DNA of 64,000 nt, taken from positions 1 to 64,000 of the forward strand of contig JAJCZJ010000047.1 in assembly GCA_029262455.1 (NCBI GenBank), read 5' to 3'. A program made the translations under genes and the position numbers. Each line of letters opens with the position of its first letter. Within the stretch, counting starts at the first letter, position 1. The notes under the pieces were generated by a model that saw only the letters and a program-made list of their open reading frames with translations, did no database searches and was not told the origin of the DNA. This stretch comes from Deltaproteobacteria bacterium. Its GTDB lineage: Bacteria > Desulfobacterota > Binatia > HRBIN30 > CADEER01. Positions 8,148 through 17,574 of this stretch are shown piece by piece.

Positions 8148-9152
8148 ATGGAGAGAAGCCGCGTAATCAACCTCACCCTCAGCGTCCTGGTCTGCGTCGT
8201 TTCGCTGTATTTCGCCGCACGCGGCGTTTCCCTCGACGAGCTCCGCGCCGCCCTGACCAACGTCCGACCCCTTTGGATCGTCGCAGCCGTCGGCATCTCT
8301 TTCCTGCTGATGGCGTTCCGAGCCTGGCGCTGGCAACTCGAGCTTCGCCCCCTCGAGCACATCCCCTTCGGTCGGCTTTGGGTCATCACCGCGGTGTCGT
8401 ACATGGCCATCAACGTCCTGCCATTTCGACTCGGCGAAGCGGTACGCCCGTGGCTGTTGTCGCGCAAGTCCTCGGTCACGATCTCCAACGTCGTCGGCAA
8501 TCTGGTCATCGAGAAGACTCTCGATTCGATCGTCATCCTGCTCTTCATGTTGAGTGGACTCCTGTTGGTCGACACACTGCCCGACTGGGTACGGCAGGGG
8601 GCGAAGTTCCCGGCCACTGCAGCAGCCGTCCTAGTCACGCTGGTTCTGCTCTTGTGGTGGCGCGGTGAGGAGTTTGTAGACCGCTGGATCCTCGGCTACC
8701 TGCCCGAGCGCTTTCGTGACGCGGTCATGCGTATCGTCAAGAGCATCATCGCCGGCATGAGCATCCTGCCGAATCGCCGCCTCCTGCTCGCAGTGTTCCT
8801 CGTCTCACTGGGCCTGTGGTTTCTACCCATCCTGTCGAGTTGGGTCATGCTGCAAGCATTCGACATGCAGGTACCGTACACCGCTGCCGTCGTGGTGTTC
8901 ATCTTTATCGGCTTCGGTACTGCCCTGCCAAACCTGCCCGGCATGATCGGCCCATACCAATACGCCTGTGTGTTAGCGCTGGACCTCTTCGGAGTGCCCC
9001 GCGCCGAGGCACTCGCCTACGGGATCGTGCTCAATTCGATCCAGCTACTGACGATTATCTTGCAAGGATTGGTCGCATTTCCGTTTGCAGGTATCCGCTT
9101 CACCGAGATCAACGCGGCGCTGAAGAAACAGCCGGAAACGGTCAGCGACTGA
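8148..9152 (+). CDS. Lysylphosphatidylglycerol synthase-type (UPF0104) membrane protein
   Basis: Polytopic membrane protein of 334 aa with about eight helices, resembling the flippase-like integral membrane domain of MprF (LPG_synthase_TM). Seen are an N-terminal helix VINLTLSVLVCVVSLYFAA, the conserved-looking AFRAWRWQLELRPLEHIPFG and INVLPFRLGEAVRPWLLSRK, and a late loop GFGTALPNLPGMIGPYQYAC, which matches the glycine/proline-rich motif of the family. Such proteins are proposed lipid flippases in the inner membrane; no synthase domain is attached. It is convergent with and overlaps the lipoprotein gene end by 11 bases. Confidence 0.87.
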   Translation: MERSRVINLTLSVLVCVVSLYFAARGVSLDELRAALTNVRPLWIVAAVGISFLLMAFRAWRWQLELRPLEHIPFGRLWVITAVSYMAINVLPFRLGEAVRPWLLSRKSSVTISNVVGNLVIEKTLDSIVILLFMLSGLLLVDTLPDWVRQGAKFPATAAAVLVTLVLLLWWRGEEFVDRWILGYLPERFRDAVMRIVKSIIAGMSILPNRRLLLAVFLVSLGLWFLPILSSWVMLQAFDMQVPYTAAVVVFIFIGFGTALPNLPGMIGPYQYACVLALDLFGVPRAEALAYGIVLNSIQLLTIILQGLVAFPFAGIRFTEINAALKKQPETVSD

Positions 9153-9750
9153 TCTCACCAATCAGGTCCTCGATCCCGAGACGGGAGAGTTCGCGCGCCG
9201 TAAACCAGTGTGCTCCACCACGCCAGAACATCCAGGCATTCAAAATGTTGCTGCTCAAGGGCTCCTGCGTCTCATCAAACTGACCTTCCCACACGATCTT
9301 GTCCTCGTTCACCGAGTAGAGGCTCAGCGCAAGAGATACACTCGCCGGCGCCGACGCAGCATAACGCGGGCCGATACGATCCTGGAATCTGTAGACCGTT
9401 CCGAACAAGACACCGTCTGCACCGGACAGCTCCGCAAGCTGACGCGCTGCCGCAAGCTGGTCACTGCGATCGATCCGCCCGACGTACGACTCAACCTCCA
9501 GGTCCGGCACGAAACGAAAGCGAGTTTGTTCGGACAACGCACCATAAATCTGAGCCGTCACCGCCCTGCCCGCATGACTTTCCAACGTCGGGCGATCGCC
9601 ACCACGTGACTCAGGCGATTCCCGCAACGGCATCACCGCCAAACGCCCGAGGCCGGATCCGGGACCATCGCCGCCACCGCTGATCAACGAGCAAGCTGCG
9701 ATCGACCATGCCGACCCCAGCACTACGAAAACGCGGACCACTCTAAACAT
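9142..9750 (-). CDS. Predicted outer-membrane/periplasmic lipoprotein
   Basis: Protein of 202 aa with a signal peptide ending in lipobox SIAAC at Cys20, then a Gly-rich spacer. The rest (LAVMPLRE, AVTAQIYGALSEQTRFRFVPD, AARQLAELSGADGVLFGTVYRF, SLALSLYSVNEDKIVWEGQFDE) has the pattern of lipoproteins related to CsgG/TolB-N or GNA1162: an alternating fold that senses or assembles at the outer membrane. The exact family is not certain. It overlaps the aspS 3' end by 8 bases, so it is the last gene of a hisS-aspS-lipoprotein operon. Confidence 0.75.
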   Translation of the reverse strand: MFRVVRVFVVLGSAWSIAACSLISGGGDGPGSGLGRLAVMPLRESPESRGGDRPTLESHAGRAVTAQIYGALSEQTRFRFVPDLEVESYVGRIDRSDQLAAARQLAELSGADGVLFGTVYRFQDRIGPRYAASAPASVSLALSLYSVNEDKIVWEGQFDETQEPLSSNILNAWMFWRGGAHWFTARELSRLGIEDLIGEISR

Positions 9751-11521
9751 TAATTTTCAGGCCGAGCTCGCGGAGCTGCTTCGGATCGACTTCACTCGGC
9801 GCCTCCGTCAACGAACAGGCTGCCCGCTGCGTCTTCGGAAACGCGATCACGTCGCGGATCGAGGTCCCGCCCGTCAGCAACATCGCCAGCCGATCGAGAC
9901 CCAGCGCGATCCCCCCGTGCGGCGGGGCTCCATACGACAAGGCGTCCAAGAGAAAGCCGAACTTTTCTCGCGCTTCCTCTTCATCGATCCCGAGCTGTTT
10001 GAAAACTCGCTGCTGGACATCCGTGCGGTGAATACGAATGCTCCCGCCGCCAAGCTCGGTACCGTTCCACACGACGTCATACGCCCGCGACCGCACACTC
10101 AGCGGATCGCTCTCCAGGCGCTCGAGATCTTCGTCGAACGGAGCCGTGAACGGGTGATGGATCGCCACCGCTCGCTTCTCGTCCTCGGAGTAATCAAAGA
10201 GCGGGAAATCTGTCACCCAAACGAGCGCGTTCTGATCGTGCGGAATCATCCCCAGCCGGTCGCCCAGCACGATGCGTAAATGAGCCAACGAATCGTTCAC
10301 CACTCGTGCCTTGTCGGCCAAGAACAGGACGACACTGCCCTCTTCGGCACCGGTCGCGACCTCGACCCCTTTTTTCTGCTCCTCGCTGAGAAACTTCGCG
10401 ATCGGCGATTGCCATCCCTCGGCAGTCAGACGCGCCCAGGCCACTCCCTTGGCCCCGAACTGAGAAACTTCGTCGGGCAGCGTGTCGAGATCCTTGCGGG
10501 ACAACCGGCTCCCCTCGGGAACAGCCAATGCCTTGATCAATCCGCCCTTCTCGGCGACATCGCGAAAAACCCGCAACTCGGCGGTGCGCAGCACATCCGT
10601 GACGTCCGCCAACTCTAAACCGAAACGAGTGTCAGGACGGTCAATTCCGTAGCGACTGATGGCGTCGGCATAGGTCAGACGGGGGAACGGTCGTTCGAGC
10701 GACTTCCCACTCAGGGCGAACACGGCCTCGAGCAAACCCTCGACCAGCTCGTACATCGTCTCCGGAGTGATGAACGACGCCTCGATATCGACCTGGGTGA
10801 ACTCGGGTTGACGATCGGCGCGCAGATCTTCATCGCGAAAGCACTTGACGATCTGGAAATAACGATCGAAGCCAGCCACCATCAACAGCTGCTTGAAGAG
10901 CTGCGGCGACTGCGGCAGCGCAAAAAAATTGCCCACGTTCACCCGACTCGGAACAAGGTAGTCGCGCGCGCCCTCTGGAGTGCTCTTGGTCAGGATCGGC
11001 GTCTCGACCTCAATGTAGCCAGACTGGTCGAGATAGTCGCGGATGCACTTGGTCAAGCGGTGACGAAACATCAGCTTTTCCTGCACCGCCGGTCGTCGCA
11101 GATCGAGGTAGCGGTATTTGAGCCGCGTGCTTTCCGCGACATGGGCCTCGTCGTCAATCACGAAGGGCGGCGTCTCGGCGCGGTTCAAGACGCGCACTTC
11201 TTCGACCATCACCTCGACTTCGCCGGTCGCGAGGTTCGGATTGAGCGTTTCCGGGGGACGCTCGCGGATTTCACCGCGCACGGCGATCACGAATTCGCCG
11301 CGCACATCGCCAGCCGCTTCGTGTGCGGAAAGACTCTCTTCAGGGTTGAAGACGACCTGCAGAATGCCGGTGCGATCGCGCAAATCGATGAACACGACGC
11401 CACCGTGGTCGCGGCGGTTGTGGACCCAGCCCATGACAACCACCTCGCGACCGATATCCGACCGCCGCAGCGTTCCGCACTCACACGATCGCTGCCAATC
11501 TCCTTGCTCGTCCAACTTCAC
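9743..11521 (-). CDS. aspS: Aspartyl-tRNA synthetase
   Basis: Class II synthetase charging tRNA-Asp (possibly also tRNA-Asn if non-discriminating). The 592-aa length is the bacterial form with N-terminal OB anticodon-binding domain (VVMGWVHNRRDHGGVVFIDLRD), motif 2 (FRDEDLRADRQPEFTQVDIE), an inserted GAD domain around residues 290-420, and motif 3 (GGIALGLDRLAMLL). The start is GTG at 11521, which overlaps the hisS stop as GTGA, so translational coupling is likely. No asparaginyl-tRNA synthetase or gatCAB is in the window to decide discrimination. Confidence 0.97.
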   Translation of the reverse strand: MKLDEQGDWQRSCECGTLRRSDIGREVVVMGWVHNRRDHGGVVFIDLRDRTGILQVVFNPEESLSAHEAAGDVRGEFVIAVRGEIRERPPETLNPNLATGEVEVMVEEVRVLNRAETPPFVIDDEAHVAESTRLKYRYLDLRRPAVQEKLMFRHRLTKCIRDYLDQSGYIEVETPILTKSTPEGARDYLVPSRVNVGNFFALPQSPQLFKQLLMVAGFDRYFQIVKCFRDEDLRADRQPEFTQVDIEASFITPETMYELVEGLLEAVFALSGKSLERPFPRLTYADAISRYGIDRPDTRFGLELADVTDVLRTAELRVFRDVAEKGGLIKALAVPEGSRLSRKDLDTLPDEVSQFGAKGVAWARLTAEGWQSPIAKFLSEEQKKGVEVATGAEEGSVVLFLADKARVVNDSLAHLRIVLGDRLGMIPHDQNALVWVTDFPLFDYSEDEKRAVAIHHPFTAPFDEDLERLESDPLSVRSRAYDVVWNGTELGGGSIRIHRTDVQQRVFKQLGIDEEEAREKFGFLLDALSYGAPPHGGIALGLDRLAMLLTGGTSIRDVIAFPKTQRAACSLTEAPSEVDPKQLRELGLKINV

Positions 11522-12810
11522 GCTTGCTCCTCTGTCGAACGCGCCGCTTGCAAAGCAGCGCGCAGGTCTTCCAAGTTCGTATCCAATCCAACGACGTTGC
11601 GCCGATCAGCTCGTGCTTCCATATCACGAACCGTGATCGTCTGCTGTGCGACCTCGTCTTCACCCAAGATGATCACGTACGGCGCCCCGGTCTTGCCAGC
11701 GCGGCGCATCTGACTCTTCAGGCTCTTGCCTCCCGCATCGACTTCGACGCCGGTGCCAGCCGAGCGCAGTCGGTGGGCCAGGGCAAAGGCATGCTCCTCG
11801 GCCGCAGAGCCGAGCGGTGCGACGAAGAACTCCGGCGTCGTTGAGGGCGGCTCGACCCCCTGCGCTTCCAGCACTAGGGCCAAGCGTTCGACACCGAGGG
11901 CGAAGCCGATGCCGCCGACGGCCGGCCCGCCGAGTGAGCGCACCAACCCGTCATACCGACCGCCACCGCCGATCGCGTTCTGCGAACCAAGCCCTTGGGC
12001 AGTGACTTCAAAAGCGGTCCGGCAGTAGTAGTCGAGCCCTCGAACCATGTACGGACGCAACGCCAGCTCGACTCCTTGAAACTCGCAAAGCTGCCGCACA
12101 CGCGCAAAGTGCTCACCACAAGCAAGACAAGTGTGGTCCAACATCTTCGGCGCTGTCTCACGCAGCGCTTCACACCCGGGCTGCTTGCAATCGAGAAGAC
12201 GCAGCGGATTCTGCTCGAGCCGTCTCTGACAGTCCCCGCAGATCGCGTCGCGCTTCGATTCCCCCCAGGCGACCAGGGCACTGCGAAACCCCGGGCGACA
12301 CTCCGAACAGCCAAGAGTGTTGACGCCGATCTCACCCGACTCGATCTCGAAGGCGCGCAGCAAATCCGACATGAGCAGCAGGACTTCTGCATCGATGCCG
12401 GGATCGTCCCGGCCAAAAACCTCAACGCCGATCTGCGAGAATTGACGCAACCGACCGCGCTGCGGGCGCTCGCGGCGAAACATCGGCCCGAAATAGAAGA
12501 GCTTGGTCACCGGCTCCGCCGCCTGCATGGTGTGCTCGACGTAGGAGCGCACCGCAGACGCGGTCCCCTCCGGACGCAGCGTAACCTCGGTACCGTCGCG
12601 ATCCTCGAAGGCGTACATCTCCTTTTCGACGATATCGGTTGTCTCGCCTACGGAACGGCGGAACAATTCGGCCCTCTCCACGATCGGCAGCCGCACCTCG
12701 GCGAAGTTGTAACGCAAGAAAACCTCGCGCGCAGTCGCTTCGAGCCGCGACCAGCGGGCACTCTCCCCAGGGAGAACGTCGTGAAACCCTTTCACCGAGG
12801 GGATTTTCAT
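11518..12810 (-). CDS. hisS: Histidyl-tRNA synthetase
   Basis: Class II synthetase of 430 aa. Motif 2 region RPEGTASAVRSYVEHTM, the histidine-binding region VRGLDYYCRTAFEV and GGGGRYDGLV, and motif 3 GIGFALGVERLAL are all present, followed by the anticodon-binding domain ending in VVGLDTNLEDL. The insertion domain carries paired cysteines (CSECRPG, CGDCQRR, CLACGEHF), a zinc-ribbon-like arrangement seen in a subset of bacterial HisRS. The start ATG 12810 (MKIPSVKGFHDVLP) fits the family exactly. It is the first gene of the hisS-aspS operon. Confidence 0.97.
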   Translation of the reverse strand: MKIPSVKGFHDVLPGESARWSRLEATAREVFLRYNFAEVRLPIVERAELFRRSVGETTDIVEKEMYAFEDRDGTEVTLRPEGTASAVRSYVEHTMQAAEPVTKLFYFGPMFRRERPQRGRLRQFSQIGVEVFGRDDPGIDAEVLLLMSDLLRAFEIESGEIGVNTLGCSECRPGFRSALVAWGESKRDAICGDCQRRLEQNPLRLLDCKQPGCEALRETAPKMLDHTCLACGEHFARVRQLCEFQGVELALRPYMVRGLDYYCRTAFEVTAQGLGSQNAIGGGGRYDGLVRSLGGPAVGGIGFALGVERLALVLEAQGVEPPSTTPEFFVAPLGSAAEEHAFALAHRLRSAGTGVEVDAGGKSLKSQMRRAGKTGAPYVIILGEDEVAQQTITVRDMEARADRRNVVGLDTNLEDLRAALQAARSTEEQA

Positions 12811-12936
12811 AAAGGCGGCGCTTGCGCGAGTTAGCCGTTCTAGCTACAAAGCAAACAGGCTGATGTCAACGTGGCCGCAACTTTCGTAGAAACAGGCTTT
12901 GGCCTACTCTCCGCGAAATCTGACGAAAAAGACGGA

Positions 12937-15900
12937 ATGATCGGCCTACGGCTTGAATCAGCGCCGCTGCCGCACGTATTCGGGTCGGCCGGCGGGCACC
13001 TTTGCGCACTCACAATCGCGTGGCTGCTGACCTCGATCTCGGCGATTTCGGCTCAGCCCTCGGTCAATCTGGACCGATTCACCGGATTTGAGGGTGGTGG
13101 GCCGGGCGACTACTTGGTGGTCGGGGCACCCACCCCGTCGGATATTCATCGACCGGAAGCCGGCGATTTCGGCCTCGAGACCACCGCAGCGACCGGTGTC
13201 GCTCAATACGTCGAGACCGAGTTGACTGGGCCCGGGTCGATCTTCACGGACGGCATCTGGGCGTGTGTCGACACCGTGCCCGCCGGAAGCCGCCGTATTC
13301 GCACCTGGTTGTCCGGCAATACCCCCTCGCTTCAGCTGCTGCTCCGTTTCGATCGCCGACTCGAACTGCGTACGGATCTCATCACCGTGACCACCAGCCC
13401 AGCATCGGCAACCGTTTCTGCCTGCCCGACTTTTTCGAAGATCATCGTCGAGTATCGCGCCGTAGGCTCTGGTGGCACGGCCAGCGTCGAAGTCGACGGC
13501 GTGACCGCGTCGGGGCCGCACAGCAGCCAAGCTGACATTGACACGACGAGGATCGGCCCTGACCAGGCAGCACCCGGTAGTGTTTCGATCACCTGGGATG
13601 ACCACGCGCTCGCACTGGTCCAAAGGGACAACTTTCCGGTCGATCTCAGAATCGTTGGCGTACCGGTCGCCGCGGCGCAGAACCCTGGCGACCCGCAGTT
13701 CCGCCGCGAGTGGGCGGTATCGGAGAGTTGCAGCGACCCCGAGAGTTGTGTCGCCGACAGACCGCCCGACAGCAGCACGGTCGTGTCTGCATCAGCGCCG
13801 GCGCAGCGCGAATCCTTCTGCTTCGGAAATGCCGAAGCAAGCGGGGTGTTCGGAGAAATTCTCGCTGTGAAGAGTCTCGCACATGGCCGTTCTACACCGG
13901 CCGGGTCCGGCCTCGACCTCAGTCTCAGGACCAACGCCCTAGCCTGCGGGGGTTCGTCTGGCGCGACGTCCAACGGCCCTGTCACTACGCTCGGCTCAGC
14001 CTTCGCGGGCGTTGGCCGCAGCGACGCAACGAATCCCGCAACCGGGAGCTCGTGGACCATTCCTACGCTGGACAACACTGAAGTGCGCGTGCACTTAGCT
14101 TCGGGTTCAAACGCCGAGGTCGCACAGGTGATCCGCGAAGTCGCTTTCGAGGCAGACGGTTTCCCTACACCCTCGCCCACCTTGACTCCGACCGCGACCC
14201 CGACCGGCACCCCGACTGCAACTCCTTCCAATACCCCGAGTGCAACGCCAACCCGGACGCCGACCAACACGCCGACCCAAACACCGACACAAACTCCTAC
14301 ACACACTCCTACCGAAACGCCGACACGGACCGACACCCCAACAGCAACCAGGACCCCGACGTTTACCAGGACCCCGACGCAAACCCGCACACATACGGAC
14401 ACGCCCACCGAAACCCCAACAGACACACCAACGGCGACGGCAACTCCCACCCAAACACCCTTCAATCTGTTCCTCGATCAGCTCAACGGCTTTGAGGGTG
14501 GAACAACCGGCGACTACTCTGTGTTTCCCGACGCTGCGACGCCTGTCGTCGGGAGCGGAGCCCCATCCGGCGACTTCTATTTCGAATCAGGGGCAGCGCA
14601 AGGAGCTCAATTCATCGAAGCCGAAGTCCCCGCATCCAGCCCGATGTTCACCGACGGGATCCGCGCTTGTGTCGTCTCTACGACGGTCAACGCTCGCCGG
14701 GTCCGCAATTGGTACCTCAGTGACCCAGACCTGCAAGCCGCCGATCTTCTTCTCCGCGCCGACCGGCGCCTCACGGTGCGCTCGAACGGCAACACCGTCG
14801 GTGTCAGCGCTTCCGCAGTAGCCTTCTGTCCGGCATACACACGCATCGAGCTACAATGGCTCAACACCACCGCAGGCGGTCGTGTTGAGCTCCGGATCGA
14901 CGGCATTGCCGAGGTCGACGAAACCATTTCGTCGTTCAATCAGATGCGGCGCACAACCATCGGTGCAGACGCCCTCGGCGAGTCACCGCGGTTACGCTGG
15001 GACGATCACACGATATCAACCCAAGCGCGCTGGCCCGGGGATATCGCCATCATCGCCGTCGCACCGGACCGGGACGGGTTCCACAGAGACTGGGCGCCGC
15101 AAGGGTGCCTGCCCGACAGGAGCGCCTGCATCTCGGATCGACCGCCATCGAGTTCTGCGCTGGTGTCGGCCACACCGAGTAGTGCGATTTCTTTCTGCCT
15201 TGGGGACCCCCAGGAGAAAATCGACTCACCCATTCTCGCTGTCAAGACGCTAATCGAGGCACGCGAATCGCCCGACGTCATCGAGGGTGCGGAGCTCTTC
15301 TTCCGCACAGGGCTCTGCGCAACGGTCGCCGGCGTCGATCAACAGCCGGGGGTCGAGCATGACATCGCATTGACGACTTCCGGGTACGCTCGCATCGACG
15401 AAATCAGTCCGGCTACGTCCCAGCAATGGACGATAGCCGATCTCAACGCTACCGAGATCGGTATTCGGCATCCGGCCTCACCCAATGTAGCCTTCGTTAC
15501 CCAGGCTCTGGTCGAGGTCGTCTTGGATAGTGACGCACCGGCCACGCCTACCCCAACGAATACTCCAACTGCGACTCTCGTCCCGACCGCGACCCCTACG
15601 AACACAGCAACGCACACGTCGACACAAGTCAGCACCCCAACACGCACGCCGACCTCGACAAGGACTCCGAGCTTCACACCCTCCAATACCCCAACGACGG
15701 CCCCCACGGCGACGGCGACGAACACCAGTCCGCCCACGCCGACACCATCGGATACGCCAACCGGCACCCCGCCACCAAGCGCCACGCCGACTCAGACGCC
15801 GACGTTACCGACCGCCACGCAAACACCAACCGCATCGGCTACGGCGACGTTCACCGAGACAACAACGCCGACGGCCACTCCCGAGCCGCCCACGACTACA

Positions 15901-16932
15901 CCGAGCCCGACCATTTCGCCTACACCGGAACCGACGTTTCCGCCGCGCCTTGGTGAATTCATTTTCGCTGCGGGCGACAATGAATGGGAGTGCAGCAATG
16001 ACGCTGCGCTCGACTTGCTCTTCGCGAGTCGTGTCATCACCCTCGAAAGCCTAGCTTTCGATTTGGAGGACCCAGCCGATGTCCTGAGCGACTTTTCCGT
16101 GGTCTACGTCGCCCCCAACCTGAGTCTCGACGACTACGGCTTCCTGCGCGACATCTCCCAGAGCGACGGGTTCCTCAACGAGTTCGTAGCCCTAGGCGGC
16201 GTCGCGGTGATCAATATTTCGGGGGAAAGCACGCTCCAGTCAGGACTCGTCCCGGGCGGCGCCGGCTACGATGGCTCGGCGACGCACGACCGGGAAACCA
16301 TTACGCTCAACTCCCATCCGTTTTCGAGCGGGATCGGCTACGGTGGCGAGCGACTCAGCTCGGCAGACTTCGACCTTTGGGAAACGACAGACGGCGGCTC
16401 ATTGATCGACCTGCCCTCCGGAGCAACGATTGTCCTGCGCAACGATGCCGGACCCTCGTGGGCCGAGTACACCCACGGTAGCGGCCGAATCATCGTCACA
16501 ACGATCAATTTCTGCAGCCCCGGCTCCGCACCTTCACAGGGACAGCCACTGCGCAACCTGCTGCGCTACGCGCCCTTCTTCAACGGCCTGGCCCAAACAC
16601 CTGGCCTGACAGCAACGCCAACCAATACCCCGACAGCGACCGAGACGGGACTCGCCACGGCCACGCCGACCCAAACAGCAACTGTCCCGACCGCAACACC
16701 CACGGACACACCTACAGCGACCGACACCGCGACACCGACAACCGCCTGCCCCAGCGACTGCAACGGCAATGGAATATTGACCATCAGCGAGTTGGTGCGC
16801 GCCGTCAATATCGCGCTCAACCAGCTTCCCGTTTCCGTTTGTGAAGCAGCCGACGTAAACGGCAACGGAGTCGTAGCGATCAACGAGCTCATCGCCAGCG
16901 TCCGAGCCCTGCTCAACGGTTGCCCTTCGTAG
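12937..16932 (+). CDS. Giant exported protein: duplicated unknown domain, Thr-Pro linkers, C-terminal dockerin-like module
   Basis: Exported protein of about 1331 aa. The order is: signal peptide ([17 protein letters not shown]), module 1 (nt about 13063-14160), Thr/Pro linker, module 2 (about 14461-15535), linker, an alpha/beta domain (15946-16600) resembling glutamine-amidotransferase-like folds ([39 protein letters not shown]), a third linker, and a dockerin-like pair of calcium loops ([12 protein letters not shown] and [12 protein letters not shown]). Modules 1 and 2 are clearly homologous: [42 protein letters not shown], and [33 protein letters not shown] do not recognise that family. 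ATG 12937 is preferred for its closeness to the signal peptide; GTG 12871 gives a 22-residue longer form. A surface or extracellular role is inferred. Confidence 0.85.
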   Translation: MIGLRLESAPLPHVFGSAGGHLCALTIAWLLTSISAISAQPSVNLDRFTGFEGGGPGDYLVVGAPTPSDIHRPEAGDFGLETTAATGVAQYVETELTGPGSIFTDGIWACVDTVPAGSRRIRTWLSGNTPSLQLLLRFDRRLELRTDLITVTTSPASATVSACPTFSKIIVEYRAVGSGGTASVEVDGVTASGPHSSQADIDTTRIGPDQAAPGSVSITWDDHALALVQRDNFPVDLRIVGVPVAAAQNPGDPQFRREWAVSESCSDPESCVADRPPDSSTVVSASAPAQRESFCFGNAEASGVFGEILAVKSLAHGRSTPAGSGLDLSLRTNALACGGSSGATSNGPVTTLGSAFAGVGRSDATNPATGSSWTIPTLDNTEVRVHLASGSNAEVAQVIREVAFEADGFPTPSPTLTPTATPTGTPTATPSNTPSATPTRTPTNTPTQTPTQTPTHTPTETPTRTDTPTATRTPTFTRTPTQTRTHTDTPTETPTDTPTATATPTQTPFNLFLDQLNGFEGGTTGDYSVFPDAATPVVGSGAPSGDFYFESGAAQGAQFIEAEVPASSPMFTDGIRACVVSTTVNARRVRNWYLSDPDLQAADLLLRADRRLTVRSNGNTVGVSASAVAFCPAYTRIELQWLNTTAGGRVELRIDGIAEVDETISSFNQMRRTTIGADALGESPRLRWDDHTISTQARWPGDIAIIAVAPDRDGFHRDWAPQGCLPDRSACISDRPPSSSALVSATPSSAISFCLGDPQEKIDSPILAVKTLIEARESPDVIEGAELFFRTGLCATVAGVDQQPGVEHDIALTTSGYARIDEISPATSQQWTIADLNATEIGIRHPASPNVAFVTQALVEVVLDSDAPATPTPTNTPTATLVPTATPTNTATHTSTQVSTPTRTPTSTRTPSFTPSNTPTTAPTATATNTSPPTPTPSDTPTGTPPPSATPTQTPTLPTATQTPTASATATFTETTTPTATPEPPTTTPSPTISPTPEPTFPPRLGEFIFAAGDNEWECSNDAALDLLFASRVITLESLAFDLEDPADVLSDFSVVYVAPNLSLDDYGFLRDISQSDGFLNEFVALGGVAVINISGESTLQSGLVPGGAGYDGSATHDRETITLNSHPFSSGIGYGGERLSSADFDLWETTDGGSLIDLPSGATIVLRNDAGPSWAEYTHGSGRIIVTTINFCSPGSAPSQGQPLRNLLRYAPFFNGLAQTPGLTATPTNTPTATETGLATATPTQTATVPTATPTDTPTATDTATPTTACPSDCNGNGILTISELVRAVNIALNQLPVSVCEAADVNGNGVVAINELIASVRALLNGCPS
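14167..14460 (+). repeat. Thr-Pro linker-coding repeat (first of three)
   Basis: Imperfect tandem ACN-CCN-ACN codons encode an extended, uncharged Thr/Pro/Ser linker of about 100 residues. Sister linkers lie at 15541-15945 and 16609-16743 in the same gene. The DNA is a degenerate short tandem repeat, prone to length change by slippage or recombination. Opposite-strand open frames here (VGVGVSVG-type) are artefacts. Confidence 0.85.
15541..15945 (+). repeat. Thr-Pro linker-coding repeat (second of three)
   Basis: About 135 codons of Thr/Pro/Ala/Ser repeats, the longest of the three linkers, joining the second copy of the duplicated domain to the alpha/beta domain. Such linkers are often O-glycosylated or form rigid stalks in exported proteins; that role is inferred. 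Confidence 0.8.
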
Positions 16933-17008
16933 CGCTCGAGCACACGTCGGCCGCGGGGCCCACCTCACCCCCACAAGCGAGGGCCGGTTTCAGGCCGAGC
17001 CAAACAAC

Positions 17009-17470
17009 TTAGCGCAGCGGTTGGCCTCCGGCGCCGGCGGTTTCGTAGATTTTTTGCGGCGGTCGCGGCGGACCAACGATCTCGACATACGCCAGTAGAT
17101 CTTTTTCGAGTGCTCGCAGCTTGCGAACGATCTCATCGCGCAGCTGCAAGGCGTCCGCCTGCGGCTCGATGAGAGAATACTGCTCAATCGCAATAATGCG
17201 GAAGGTCCCGTTCTTCTTCTCTCCAAAGTCAGCTGCCTCAAACGAAACGAGAGTCTCCCCGCTTGGTTTGTTCTGCAGGGTCAGCGACGAGATCAGTCGA
17301 ATCTTGTCTTCGGGTACGGGCGACGGCAACGGTGTCGGCTTGACCTTGCCCAGGCGCTCAATCACCGCCGAGCCAAGCTCGCCGGCCCAAGCAGTCCCCG
17401 CAGCCAAAGTACCCGCGACCATCCCGACCGCTATTCGTTTGCCAATCCCTTGCAGCTTCCGATGTCGCAT
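17009..17470 (-). CDS. Exported protein of unknown function
   Basis: Protein of 153 aa with an N-terminal signal peptide (RIAVGMVAGTLAAGTAWA, cleavage near residue 29). The mature part has a Pro-rich stretch (KPTPLPSPVPEDK), a beta-like segment SGETLVSFEAADFGEKKNGTFRI, and a predicted helix with heptad-like pattern (QADALQLRDEIVRKLRALEKDLLAYVEIV). No family was recognised. It lies 104 bases downstream of the dockerin protein gene on the same strand and may be cotranscribed with it. Confidence 0.7.
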   Translation of the reverse strand: MRHRKLQGIGKRIAVGMVAGTLAAGTAWAGELGSAVIERLGKVKPTPLPSPVPEDKIRLISSLTLQNKPSGETLVSFEAADFGEKKNGTFRIIAIEQYSLIEPQADALQLRDEIVRKLRALEKDLLAYVEIVGPPRPPQKIYETAGAGGQPLR

Positions 17471-17574
17471 CTATTCCTCCATTGGGCCCAAACGAGACGG
17501 CCCACCCGACGGTGCTCAATCGCCGACTGCTACCGCGTCGAGTATACGACGTCCAGAGCAACAGGAAATTCGTC

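Noticed and set aside
13332..14465. 377-aa minus-strand frame with VGVSVGV-type repeats
   Set aside because: It is the complement of the Thr-Pro linker and module 1 of the giant exoprotein; low-complexity hydrophobic translation is a shadow, not a membrane protein.
14167..16743. Repeat arrays considered as CRISPR
   Set aside because: Repeat units are codon-scale and degenerate, without regular spacers of unique sequence, and lie inside a coding frame.
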